Assembly (NCBI GenBank): GCA_022446825.1
Contig: JAKVBY010000048.1
Span: forward strand, 25,094-66,946
Direction of reading: 5' to 3'
Source of the DNA: Pirellulaceae bacterium
GTDB lineage: Bacteria; Planctomycetota; Planctomycetia; Pirellulales; Pirellulaceae
DNA: 41,853 nucleotides
Part shown: positions 9,301 through 17,066 of the stretch, piece by piece
How the letters are laid out: each line of letters opens with the position of its first letter
Numbering within the stretch: the stretch's first letter is position 1
Made by a program: the position numbers and the translations under genes
Notes under the pieces: model-generated
Told to the model about the DNA's origin: nothing
Database searches by the model: none
Seen by the model: only the letters and a program-made list of their open reading frames with translations

Positions 9301-9982
9301 ACTGCAAGCCAGTAGCGATGGCGTACGATTCTTTATCGAAAAGAATAATTCAGATTCGACACTGGCCGACGTGATACTGCAAGAAAAAATATCACACCAG
9401 CCATTAGACATCGACGGTTACGAACAGCACCTAGGACTCGATCCTGAGATTCCCGTCGCGCTGGCAACCCGCTGGGATGCAAAATTGGAGACATTCCTAG
9501 ACCACGGTGGAACGGTTTTATTCTTGCTAAGTAGTAACAGCCAGATTCCAGCCAAACTGGGGCTGACAGTGGGAGGTGTTGGGTATGCTCTGGCCGCCAA
9601 GGATCATTTTTGGAGCTTTATCCATCCAGAACAGGAGTTATTTCAGAGGATTCCTCACAGTAATCCGTTGGGATGGAATTTCTGCAACGTGTTGCTCTCG
9701 CACCAGGCCATTGCGGGCATTGACGTCAGGCATCGCGATGACATTCTGGTGGGCGCTTATGCAGAATGGTTGCGCACGGTGATCCGCTCGCCAGAACGAT
9801 CCATACACGGATCGGTGACCGGAATGGTGGTGCAATTTCGTTTTAAAAAGGGCCGAGTTGTGATGACAACGCTAGATCTGCTGGCACATCTGACGACCGA
9901 CCCGGTGGCCACGCTGATGCTCCAGGATTTAGTGGAATACTGTCACACGGGGTTTCAGCCAAGTCTCCGTTTGCCGAAGTGA
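6317..9982 (+). CDS. Secreted glycoside hydrolase family 2-like protein, acid/base Glu absent
   Basis: A 1221-residue protein. The start at 6317 is chosen because it begins a signal peptide (basic MPRRNIPWVR, hydrophobic core, cleavage near VVGA-DP); the frame is open back to 6146. GH2 architecture: jelly-roll sugar-binding domain (about 55-200, with TGWYEREF and TTVWVNGKL), Ig-like domain (about 210-315), TIM barrel (about 317-640) and a long C-terminal region of unrecognised beta domains. In the barrel, HPSVVFWALFN is followed by Ala446 where GH2 enzymes carry the acid/base Glu (usual Asn-Glu). The nucleophile motif ICGELGGY keeps Glu554. It may be a pseudoenzyme, a lyase or a hydrolase using another acid. 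It probably acts on extracellular or periplasmic glycans, in line with the nearby sulfatases. Confidence 0.85.
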   Translation: MPRRNIPWVRMVILASVLFWPLLVVGADPATADLTNADPHDVMTSNSLVTILNRKKVVDLAGPWRFQADPHDIGESERWFKLGVRDRLIKVPSTWQVVFEDLREYVGTGWYEREFTLSSAHQGKRIAAVFCAVNYYTTVWVNGKLAGQNEGGYLPFDVDLTNLINFDQPNTLTVKVTDPEYQLENPVGYQQIEMERMSGIWRQAWIETTGPTYVSDIHVVSDIDRSTVDVDVEYSVPPRQVEKNVLLSLRVDGPHGVTQRTQQAIVLPSRDQRGRCRTHTQLFIDNPKLWSPDNPQLYTVTATVLDENTVVDAATRDFGMRKIDIDGIHIRLNNQPLLLMGAIDAGDVPDKNVYLSEYHAPTDEEIKHEVLAAKQMGFNIIRKHLFIDDHRYYDWADRLGLLVYGEPPYYWTITSVAKARWTRQVDGWVRRDRSHPSVVFWALFNAASGLEPMPLPFGGPEYLGETPTHEQQAAMVQAARDMVKGLDPTRPVLDTSGGKPFNTEIVALMRYGYSGPHSYLRAKSHYPGLRADSTARLPGQGDTTQTRRPLICGELGGYVFFPDIEKYKRQWQGQVPWPIARHAGLGWGECRYMGANYDQRFYEWGLDKVYGSFAHFSHQHDWSAFYDLKFEIEQLRKSPEVTGFIFTLFNNTGPFVHGLVDYDLSLRPFANQLAEFLNPDLLIIDWQKLNYWDDEPFQADLLLSHYGRQPIHDAVIHWELRAASDTKKDSLITGDIHGLSMAQVGVGPAGRISFNMPSVSEGTTLRLLVELRQEGIVLSRNYTDLYVYPARWKRAPTNRQLNVTAVKLPTEVKYSIGDTTGPVKLTKIPVKVGDRINFIADPLQHGGGDTQTLHAKIGVHGKAGQMWDVADDWTIDPGKNNEDSTWSKRWTEKLSDVTQRSGQYPLMTRHSFYDGVWNIGNVPPQFWCVATDVGPFTWKNDTDGDVGIAGVGGVRVPPETVVWNPVNIGSKLYMAVHSWLSPLDGFVDIEFQSTLLQASSDGVRFFIEKNNSDSTLADVILQEKISHQPLDIDGYEQHLGLDPEIPVALATRWDAKLETFLDHGGTVLFLLSSNSQIPAKLGLTVGGVGYALAAKDHFWSFIHPEQELFQRIPHSNPLGWNFCNVLLSHQAIAGIDVRHRDDILVGAYAEWLRTVIRSPERSIHGSVTGMVVQFRFKKGRVVMTTLDLLAHLTTDPVATLMLQDLVEYCHTGFQPSLRLPK

Positions 9983-10425
9983 CCCCACAGGTATCGCTCT
10001 TTGGCGTGCCGAGCGGCCGGATCAACATCACGCAGTCTTTTACGATAACCGCGCAAAGCTCGTTCGGTTCCTTAGTCCTCTTTCATCCCCCCAACACTCG
10101 CCCGGAGCGCGCCGTCGAGCTGAAGCTTGACGAAATCAACGCGTCACAGGCCAGTGATTCGCTAGGACATCCGCTCCTTATAGTTGAAGCAGGCAACACG
10201 GCCGAAAGACCGGGGCGAATAGAGGACCCCGGAATGAACCATCGTTGTGTAGAAAATGCTTTCCCAGCACTACAATCTCACCTTGAAGGCTCGGAGAAAA
10301 TAGCTCCCGGATTCGACGATGGCTAGGTAGTTCTGCTCTTTATCAACACCGCAACGCTTCCAACTTAACTCGGGATGCAGGGTGCAATTGGCAGAACTGA
10401 ATTCAGTATGATCGTGACCGTTGGC
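9983..10425. other. Gene-free stretch between convergent genes
   Basis: About 440 bp between the GH2-like stop and the stop of the leftward Gfo/Idh/MocA gene. A 115-codon frame (9979-10326) begins with a GTG that overlaps the GH2 stop. Its product has no recognisable domain and uneven composition, so I leave it uncalled. No clear hairpin followed by a T-run terminator was seen. Confidence 0.35.
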
Positions 10426-11535
10426 TTACTTTACGCTTACCGGTGCACCAGACCTTCCAGAATCGATCGCCGCCAAAACAGTCGCTGTGATAGCTCGACC
10501 GGCGTGGGCATCAAGAATCGTTTCACCATCGGTGTCAATCGCGCGAGCAAAATCATCAGCCAACAAAAAATCATTATCAATCGCCATGCGACGACTACGA
10601 AATTCTGTCGGAGGCTGGCCCCGATAATAGATACTCACTTCGGGCGCCGCTTCATTGATTACAAGTGCTCCTTCGGTTCCCACTAGGTGCAGTTTAATTT
10701 CACCAATATTGGGGTGGCTGGCAGCACCGATACGTCCCAGGCAAAGAGAGCCGACCAAGCCCCCCTCCATTTCCAACGTCACCGTAGCTAAATCATCGAC
10801 ATCATTATCCACATTGGCTTGGTGAAAATGCGCCGTAGTGCGCGCAAATACACGACGGACATCCACGCCAGCCAGCATGCGAATATAGGCCAACGGATAA
10901 ATTCCTTCGATCTTCAACTCACCCATGGGTTCACTACCCACCCCGCCATCGGAACCGTCAGCATGCGCTTCCAGCTGGCGCTCGAGCCAATTGATCGGTG
11001 GCTCACCCGGCAACCGCGAACCTTTGGGAGGTCCCGAATCCTTGGCAAAATAAAAATCGACGTGAATTGCCAAAAGATCTCCAATCTTGCCCTCCGCTAG
11101 GACCTGTTGCGCGTGGACCAAGGCAGGCAAAAAGTTTCGGTTCCACAGGAGAAACTTAACCTTATTGCGATTGACGGCTTCCACTAAGCGATCGCATTCT
11201 GAAAGCTTGGTCGACATCGGTTTATCTTGCACCACATGCAAACCAGCCTCTGCTGCCCGGATACTTAATTCGCAGTGGCGTTCTGCTGCGGAACTGACAA
11301 TTCCCACCTGCACATCAAAGTCGTGGATTGCCTTTTCAACATTGCGTACATAGGGAATGTCATGCTGATCGGCAAAAGTTTGATTACGTTCATGAACCCA
11401 ATCGGGTTGATCGTCATCGTCGGTCACAACAACGAGTTCAAAGCGGTCATTCGCAATGACACCATTGGGCACATAATCGTGCTTTACGACACTGATTACC
11501 GCACAACGAAACTTATTCCCTGGATTAGCACTCAT
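10426..11535 (-). CDS. Gfo/Idh/MocA-family oxidoreductase
   Basis: A 369-residue NAD(P)-dependent sugar oxidoreductase-like protein. The N-terminal Rossmann half opens with FRCAVISVVKHDY, so the usual GxGxxG loop is altered. HVVQDKPMS holds the conserved lysine of the family's Glu-Lys-Pro motif, here Asp-Lys-Pro. The C-terminal alpha/beta domain has MGELKIEGIYPLAYIRMLAG, where a Tyr replaces the more common His. No signal peptide was seen. The ATG has GGGAGAT five bases upstream. It overlaps the 3' end of the upstream family member by 11 bp, so the two are coupled and could form a heteromeric enzyme. Substrate unknown; sugars or inositols oxidised at a ring carbon are typical for the family. 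Confidence 0.85.
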   Translation of the reverse strand: MSANPGNKFRCAVISVVKHDYVPNGVIANDRFELVVVTDDDDQPDWVHERNQTFADQHDIPYVRNVEKAIHDFDVQVGIVSSAAERHCELSIRAAEAGLHVVQDKPMSTKLSECDRLVEAVNRNKVKFLLWNRNFLPALVHAQQVLAEGKIGDLLAIHVDFYFAKDSGPPKGSRLPGEPPINWLERQLEAHADGSDGGVGSEPMGELKIEGIYPLAYIRMLAGVDVRRVFARTTAHFHQANVDNDVDDLATVTLEMEGGLVGSLCLGRIGAASHPNIGEIKLHLVGTEGALVINEAAPEVSIYYRGQPPTEFRSRRMAIDNDFLLADDFARAIDTDGETILDAHAGRAITATVLAAIDSGRSGAPVSVK

Positions 11536-12388
11536 AGTGATCTCCCACTAGCCGAGCCACTGTGCCTCGACCGACAGATTCGTATGCTGCTTCAAAGACA
11601 AGACATGCTCGAAGTGCATCGACCCCGGTTACCAATGGCGCGCGTTGCTGGTTGAGCGCATTGACAAACTCTTGTAGTTCTGTCAGACGTGCTATCTCTC
11701 CTTCACCCGTTGTCAATGAAATGGATTGTTCACCGCGAAACAATAACTGTTGATTGTGATGATCATCCGCATAGGCAGCACCGGTACCGCCGATGACGGA
11801 CAACGAAAAGTAGTTTTTTGTTGAAGTAGGTAACGTCGCCCCATCAATTAAAACCATGCCCTCACCAGGAAAGCCGAGGTGCAGCTGGAAATGGCGGTTC
11901 TTTTTATTACTCTCATTTTCAGCCAGAGCAAAAATTTCCGTCGGCATTGTCTGAAACATCCAGATTGCCAGATCAATCTCGGCGACCAGATTGGCTAAAT
12001 GCGGTTGCCAATGGTGCATACGAATCAGACCAAGGTTTCCTAGTTCTCCCGAGTCCAAACTTTGTTTGATGGCACATACGGCTGGCAGATAGCGTCTGGA
12101 ACCAACCATTAAGCGGACATCTTGGGTTTTGCACGCTTCTAACAGTTCGGTAACCAACTCCGCAGATCCAGGTGGTTTCACAAGAAATAGGTGGTGACCA
12201 CGGGCCGCAACAAACCGCCAGTCTTCTTCTTGACTGTCTCGCGGACAGAGGACCACCGCATCAAATCCTTGTCGATCTAGCTCCGTGACATCCGCCAGGC
12301 GCGCTATACTCGCAGCGCGCGTGCGCGGCGCAAGTTTCAAATATTCCTCCACATCACGGTCGTTTCCAATGACTGCCAGACGAAGCAT
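11525..12388 (-). CDS. Short Gfo/Idh/MocA-like protein
   Basis: A 287-residue protein, shorter than the typical 330-380 of the family. It begins MLRLAVIGNDRDVEEYLKLAP, a Rossmann start lacking the canonical glycine-rich loop. The next landmarks are DAVVLCPRD, HHLFLVKPPGSAELV (Lys-Pro without the preceding Glu) and an R-R-Y-x-P segment. The C-terminal domain has EIDLAIWMFQTMPTEIFAL and a final FVNALNQQRAPLVTGVDALRACLVFEAAYES, the usual helix pair at the end of these proteins. The weak nucleotide-binding loop suggests a diverged or non-catalytic partner of the downstream family member, whose start it overlaps. It has 685 bp of gene-free DNA upstream, the likely site of the operon promoter. Confidence 0.75.
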   Translation of the reverse strand: MLRLAVIGNDRDVEEYLKLAPRTRAASIARLADVTELDRQGFDAVVLCPRDSQEEDWRFVAARGHHLFLVKPPGSAELVTELLEACKTQDVRLMVGSRRYLPAVCAIKQSLDSGELGNLGLIRMHHWQPHLANLVAEIDLAIWMFQTMPTEIFALAENESNKKNRHFQLHLGFPGEGMVLIDGATLPTSTKNYFSLSVIGGTGAAYADDHHNQQLLFRGEQSISLTTGEGEIARLTELQEFVNALNQQRAPLVTGVDALRACLVFEAAYESVGRGTVARLVGDHYEC

Positions 12389-13073
12389 TTCGGTCGCAAT
12401 CGCTTTCGCAGAGGTCCAAGTGTTCGGACAAAGCCCGAAAATAATACGTGCTCAATGGAAGCCAAAAACAAATGCACCATCCAATATGCACATCCGTTGT
12501 ACATAGCCGCAGGCGAGAATGATCCCACAACTTCTCTTAAGCCCCAGGCTGTTAAGTGCCAGGGACGTTTAGTGTAACAATTCCAACCATGAATGACATG
12601 TGTAATCCAGGCACCCTGGAGGTCCCGTTCGTAACCTTGTAGGAATGAGCTCGCGCGTGGCAGCCAGGTACATTTTCAAAATTAGGTCGTCTCTCTCAAA
12701 CAAGATTACCATTCATCGGTAATGAACAGAGCGTAAATAGTGTATTTTTACAGCACCGCATGTTGAGTTAACTACTATGACATATCCGTGGCTTCTCGTT
12801 TTCAGTGTCAGGTGGGAAGCCCACATTTTTACAGCGGCACTTTCTGTGGCTTATTGTCGACACAAGCAGGACCCGTGGAAAGTAAAGGTGGATCATGGGG
12901 ATCAAATACCGGGCCTTTTCTCGCACCTTCCATCCCTTACTTGTCCTTCTCAACGCAACCTGACCCAAAGCACAATCAAGACTGTTCATCTTGGCGTCTG
13001 TATTTTACGAAAGACGGTTCCTCCTGCGCAAACGCCAGAGACAACAAAGCAACGTAGCACAAACAACTGGCAA
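12389..13073. other. Long gene-free stretch upstream of the oxidoreductase pair
   Basis: The largest gap in the window, about 685 bp, between the oxidoreductase start and the stop of the leftward sulfatase. Frames of up to 104 codons exist (for example 12777-13091 on the plus strand) but none shows a domain, a good ribosome binding site or consistent codon use. I see no tRNA, repeat or mobile element. It may hold the promoter and 5' leader of the oxidoreductase operon, or decayed coding sequence. Confidence 0.35.
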
Positions 13074-14483
13074 CTATTGAACTTTGCCTAAGGGTCGCGA
13101 AGATTTTAGTGTCTTTGCCCATCGCTGGTCCGTTCCCTGCCTGGACTCATTTCCGAGCCGACGCATCGCATCCTTAGCAAGACTTTGCATTTTGCGGACA
13201 ATTTCGGGGTACTCTGCAGCCACGTCTACCGTCTCCTGAAGATCCTGTTGAAGGTTTACTAGTTTCGCTTTGCGTCCTGGACCAGTGGGATCTGTGGATG
13301 CCCAGTTTGGGGATGTCCGATGCAAGGGTAAGTGATATTTCCAGTATCCCATGCGAACGGCCTGAAGCTGTCGACGTCGATAATAGAAAAAAGCCTGATA
13401 AGGAGACTTGGCCTGATCTTCTGCCAGCAAAAGACTTTGAATGTCAAAACCGTCGATCGGCCGTTGTGGACCGTTGGCACCCGCAAAGCTACAAAATGTT
13501 GGCAAAATATCCATGGTCGTTGTCAGCGCGTCACACTCCGCGGCCGCGGGAATCTTTCCAGGCCAGTGAGCAATCATCGGCACACGCATGCCACCTTCCA
13601 AGGTTCCCCCTTTGGCACCTGCCAGGGGCCGATTCGAACCACCATGGCGCCCGTTGGAACCATTATCTGAGGTAAAGATAATCAGCGTATTATCGACAAT
13701 CTCTAGGCGTTCAAGGCAAGCCCGAAGCTGTCCCGTAGACCAGTCAATCTCCTCGACGCAATCACCGTAACGCCCGTTTCTACTCGCCCCCTGAAAATCT
13801 TTCGAGGCAAACAGAGGGAGATGAGGAAACGTGTGCGGTAAATAGACAAAGAACGGTTCTGAATGATGCTTTTCGATAAACTGAATTGCCTGTTTCGTGT
13901 ACCGCTGGGTAAGGGTCGATTGATCTACCGGAGCTTCTACAACAGTGAGTTGCTCGACAAGTGGTAGAGGTGGATCTCCACGGCCGGCGTGCTGCATATC
14001 GTTCGAATAGGGAATACCGAAATAGTAATCGAACCCATGGCGCGTCGGCAGATGTTCGGGTTGATCACCAAGATGCCATTTACCAATGCAGGCGGTTGCA
14101 TAGCCTTTTCCCTTGAGGGCCTCGGCAACCGTCAGTTCATCAGGATGCATTCCCCGCCGACTGCGTGGAATAAGTACCCAGTGTCCCGTAGCATCTTCAT
14201 GCATCCCAACCCGTCGGGGGTAGCAACCCGTTAACAAGCTGGCTCGCGAAGGTGTGCATACCGGACTTGATGAGTAAAAATTCGTAAATCGAATCCCGTT
14301 TTTAGCAAGACTGTCGATTTCTGGCGTGCGATTCTTCGTCGACCCAAAACAACCAAGATCTCCATACCCTAAATCGTCACAGACGATGAGGACAAAGTTT
14401 GGCGGCTTTTCCAGAACCTGTCCGGAAACCGCCTGCAAAGAATTCACAATTCCCACAAAAAGTAGCGTGTAGACTCTGCTCAT
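13074..14483 (-). CDS. Secreted arylsulfatase-type sulfatase (CTPSR)
   Basis: A 469-residue type I sulfatase with an N-terminal signal peptide (about residues 1-21, ending VSGQ). The metal-site motif DDLGYGDLGCFG is followed by the sulfatase signature CTPSRASLLTG, whose Cys76 is the residue matured to formylglycine. GKWHLG and the FTSDNGSNGRHGG segment supply further active-site residues. The C-terminal subdomain ends in a basic tail. It hydrolyses a sulfate ester, in this context probably on an algal polysaccharide or a fragment of one. The ATG at 14483 is preferred over the GTG just before it. A second sulfatase lies about 150 bp upstream on the same strand. No formylglycine-generating enzyme is in the window. 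The carbohydrate target cannot be read from the sequence. Confidence 0.92.
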   Translation of the reverse strand: MSRVYTLLFVGIVNSLQAVSGQVLEKPPNFVLIVCDDLGYGDLGCFGSTKNRTPEIDSLAKNGIRFTNFYSSSPVCTPSRASLLTGCYPRRVGMHEDATGHWVLIPRSRRGMHPDELTVAEALKGKGYATACIGKWHLGDQPEHLPTRHGFDYYFGIPYSNDMQHAGRGDPPLPLVEQLTVVEAPVDQSTLTQRYTKQAIQFIEKHHSEPFFVYLPHTFPHLPLFASKDFQGASRNGRYGDCVEEIDWSTGQLRACLERLEIVDNTLIIFTSDNGSNGRHGGSNRPLAGAKGGTLEGGMRVPMIAHWPGKIPAAAECDALTTTMDILPTFCSFAGANGPQRPIDGFDIQSLLLAEDQAKSPYQAFFYYRRRQLQAVRMGYWKYHLPLHRTSPNWASTDPTGPGRKAKLVNLQQDLQETVDVAAEYPEIVRKMQSLAKDAMRRLGNESRQGTDQRWAKTLKSSRPLGKVQ

Positions 14484-14645
14484 CACTTGCTGGCCGGTGG
14501 TTTATGATCTCGGTGATGCGACATGCGTTCCGTGAAACTTAGGCAGATCTGTTTTTCGTACGCTAAAAACAATTGACGCCCTGATCTGGCAAAGAAACTT
14601 GGTTCCACAAGAGGTAAGCCGAATACCCTGATTGGCGATTGATGA

Positions 14646-16136
14646 TCACCGCTCTTTCTCCGTAGAAGGAAAACGCTGGCGGCGGTCGCTGGCGACCGGC
14701 TTGCCTGAACGCAAATTCCACCATTCATGTGCTCGAGCGGGATCATAACCTGGATTGTGGATGGGAATCCGCGCGGCAACCTGCTGCCGCCAACGCTGGA
14801 GTTTATGGGTTAGATCCATAACACGTCCTGGTTTTTCACTCACGAGATTCGTTGTTTCACCAAGATCCTGCGCAAGATGATACAGTTCTTTGTCACCTGT
14901 TCCATCTAGATATTCAATCAGTTTCCATTCACGCTCTCGGATACTGCTGGCAGGTCGATCATGGTGATAATGTGGATAGTGCCAATAAAGAGCTGACCGT
15001 GGAAGTTTTACAGCCGGTTGAGTGAGCAGGGGTAAGAGACTGTAGCCATCAATTGTCTGATGCTCTGGCAACTGACCACCCGCCAACTCGACAAACGTCG
15101 GATAAAAATCATGGCTGATCGTCGGTTCTGAAGACACAGTTCCAGCCTGCGTCAACGGTGGATATTTAATAATCAGCGGGACGCGGATACCCCCTTCGTG
15201 TAACGCACCCTTTTCCCCTTTGAGTGGTTCTTGCGTTGCCACGGTATCATCTGCATGCGCGCGGTAATCATACCGTCGATAGAGACCGCCATTGTCCGAC
15301 GAGAAAACAATCATAGAGTTTTCGGCGAGACCTTGGGCTTGAACCTCATCCAGAATTCGACCGACTAAATCATCACAATGCTCGACCAAGGCTGCGTAAA
15401 CAGGATGCGGTAATTTCTGGCCTGTTTGCTCAGATTTGATGCGATATTTTTCAACTTTGTCTGACATCGCCGCCAGCGGGATGTGAACGGCAAAAGGGGA
15501 AACCATCAAAAAAAAAGGGCGTGTTTTGTTTTGTTGGATGAACTCGATACAAAGATCAGCCTCAAAATCCGTACGAAACTGGCCTGGTTTGGGTTTGATC
15601 TCGGGATGCGAGCTGACACGATAATTTCCCGGCAGGTGGGGACCCCCAATCACACGACTGTAGTCATAACCCTGCTTGTCTGGCCAAAAGTTGCGCCCTG
15701 TATCAAGGTGCCATTTTCCGACATAACCGGTCGTGTAATTCACTGTCTTCAGAGCTTCTGCCACCGTTACGATATCCAGAGGCAAGGCCATCGTGGTCTG
15801 TGGTGTAATCACCCGTTCAAATGGTCGCCAGTGCCCAGGAATGTGCGCCGTGATCCCTATCCTCGCCTGATTTTGACCTGACTGCAGCGCACATCGCGTC
15901 GGCGAACAGACGGCCCCCGATGCATAAAAATCGGTAAAACGGATCCCTTCCAAGGCGAGCTGATCAATACGCGGTGTTTCGACAAATTCATTGCCGTAAC
16001 AACCAAGATCTTTCCAACCAAGATCATCAATCAGTATCAGAATTATGTTTGGTTGGTCAGCCGCCAAGGATACCGAGAAATTAGCTATCGAAAGCCACAA
16101 GCCACCGACGAGCGTCAAGACGATTCTGTTCTTCAT
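14646..16136 (-). CDS. Secreted sulfatase (CSPTR)
   Basis: A 496-residue type I sulfatase. The ATG at 16136 is chosen over an upstream TTG because GGAAAAGGG precedes it and it begins a clean signal peptide (MKNRIVLTLVGGLWLSIANF, cleaved near SLAA-DQ). Motifs in order are IDDLGWKDLGCYG, the signature CSPTRCALQSG with formylglycine Cys77, GKWHLDTGRNFWP, and FSSDNGGL. The C-terminal part has HYPHYHHDRPAS and a final tryptophan-rich segment, which differs from the neighbouring sulfatase, so the two are not recent duplicates and probably remove different sulfates. Likely role: desulfation of an extracellular or periplasmic glycan, together with the GH2-like and DUF1080 proteins nearby. Confidence 0.92.
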   Translation of the reverse strand: MKNRIVLTLVGGLWLSIANFSVSLAADQPNIILILIDDLGWKDLGCYGNEFVETPRIDQLALEGIRFTDFYASGAVCSPTRCALQSGQNQARIGITAHIPGHWRPFERVITPQTTMALPLDIVTVAEALKTVNYTTGYVGKWHLDTGRNFWPDKQGYDYSRVIGGPHLPGNYRVSSHPEIKPKPGQFRTDFEADLCIEFIQQNKTRPFFLMVSPFAVHIPLAAMSDKVEKYRIKSEQTGQKLPHPVYAALVEHCDDLVGRILDEVQAQGLAENSMIVFSSDNGGLYRRYDYRAHADDTVATQEPLKGEKGALHEGGIRVPLIIKYPPLTQAGTVSSEPTISHDFYPTFVELAGGQLPEHQTIDGYSLLPLLTQPAVKLPRSALYWHYPHYHHDRPASSIREREWKLIEYLDGTGDKELYHLAQDLGETTNLVSEKPGRVMDLTHKLQRWRQQVAARIPIHNPGYDPARAHEWWNLRSGKPVASDRRQRFPSTEKER

Positions 16137-16246
16137 CGTGGCCCTTTTCCGAAACAATCAGTTTCATGAACCGTCGTTTTTCTGGAGTGTTGGATCCCCC
16201 ACACCAAGCAGTCGCTCCACGTCGCTCCCTGAGCGCGCTTAACAGT

Positions 16247-16930
16247 CTACTTCGCATCTGCTGAGAGTTCTCTCACACGGATCGTGTTGTATTCGACCTT
16301 ACTCTTGGGGTCATGGCATTGCAGAGCGATGTAGCCGCCCAAAAGCCGCGAAGCCTGCTCTGCAGGTTCAGTAAACGTGGCGGCCAACTGACCATTTAAG
16401 AAGGTTGTGATGGTGCGACCCTTGACGATCACGACATATTCAAACCATTCACCGTCAGCGACCACCGATTTTTCCAGATTCTTATAGTTGTAGATACTGC
16501 CGGTTTTCTTGGGGTCACTATAATCGTTACTGCAGACTTGAGCCTCATAGCCCTGGGCCAACGGCCAGCCAGTGTCATGCCACTTGGCGTGCACGTAAAT
16601 CCCCGAGTTGGACGCTGGGTGAATGAACACTTTCGCCCGAAGTTCCATATCTCCAAACTTGCCGCCGTTTTCTCCTCCGACATAGTAAAGATGGGCACGT
16701 TTTCCATGGGTGACAATATTGCCGTTTTCAACATAGGCGGATGGTTGGTTTTCATTGATTTTCCAACCACTCAACGTTTCTCCATCAAACAATAATTGAA
16801 ACCCCTGTTCCGATTCTTTTTGTGTCAGAGAATTCGTTTCCTTGCTCGGTGAATCAGCAGTAACGGTATCGTTGCCTAAGAGGGTACAAACAAAAAGCGT
16901 AGCGAACGTAAGCTGTGGTAGTTGATTCAT
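16247..16930 (-). CDS. Secreted DUF1080 protein (3-keto-disaccharide hydrolase family)
   Basis: A 227-residue protein with a signal peptide (MNQLPQLTFATLFVCTLLGN) followed by a single DUF1080 concanavalin-like domain. Hallmarks are FQLLFDGETLSGWKI near the start, SNSGIYVHAKW, a GYEAQVCSND segment, the EWFEYVVIVKG strand and a closing LLGGYIALQCHD. GGAG lies upstream of the ATG at 16930; an earlier in-frame ATG at 16999 has no signal peptide. Members of this family have been reported to hydrolyse 3-keto-glycosides, working with Gfo/Idh/MocA-type dehydrogenases. Both protein types occur here, separated by the sulfatases, so a shared 3-keto-sugar route is a reasonable inference but not proven. 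Confidence 0.88.
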   Translation of the reverse strand: MNQLPQLTFATLFVCTLLGNDTVTADSPSKETNSLTQKESEQGFQLLFDGETLSGWKINENQPSAYVENGNIVTHGKRAHLYYVGGENGGKFGDMELRAKVFIHPASNSGIYVHAKWHDTGWPLAQGYEAQVCSNDYSDPKKTGSIYNYKNLEKSVVADGEWFEYVVIVKGRTITTFLNGQLAATFTEPAEQASRLLGGYIALQCHDPKSKVEYNTIRVRELSADAK

Positions 16931-17066
16931 CGTCTGCTCCCGTAAGTGATAGAGTTCCGGGCAACCCAACCGCACCCGTGCTGAATGGAACCTCGGCAAT
17001 GTAAGTCTTCAGCATGGATTCCAACAGCCACCCTTGCAACCGGGCATGCGTCACGGAAACGGCCTT

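Noticed and set aside
9979-10326. 115-codon plus-strand frame overlapping the GH2-like stop
   Set aside because: No domain, no ribosome binding site and no partner; kept only as a note in the gap entry.
13621-13660. GATTCGAACC, a tRNA T-loop look-alike (minus strand GGTTCGAATC)
   Set aside because: It lies inside the sulfatase coding frame (HGGSNRPLAG) and there is no acceptor, D or anticodon stem around it.
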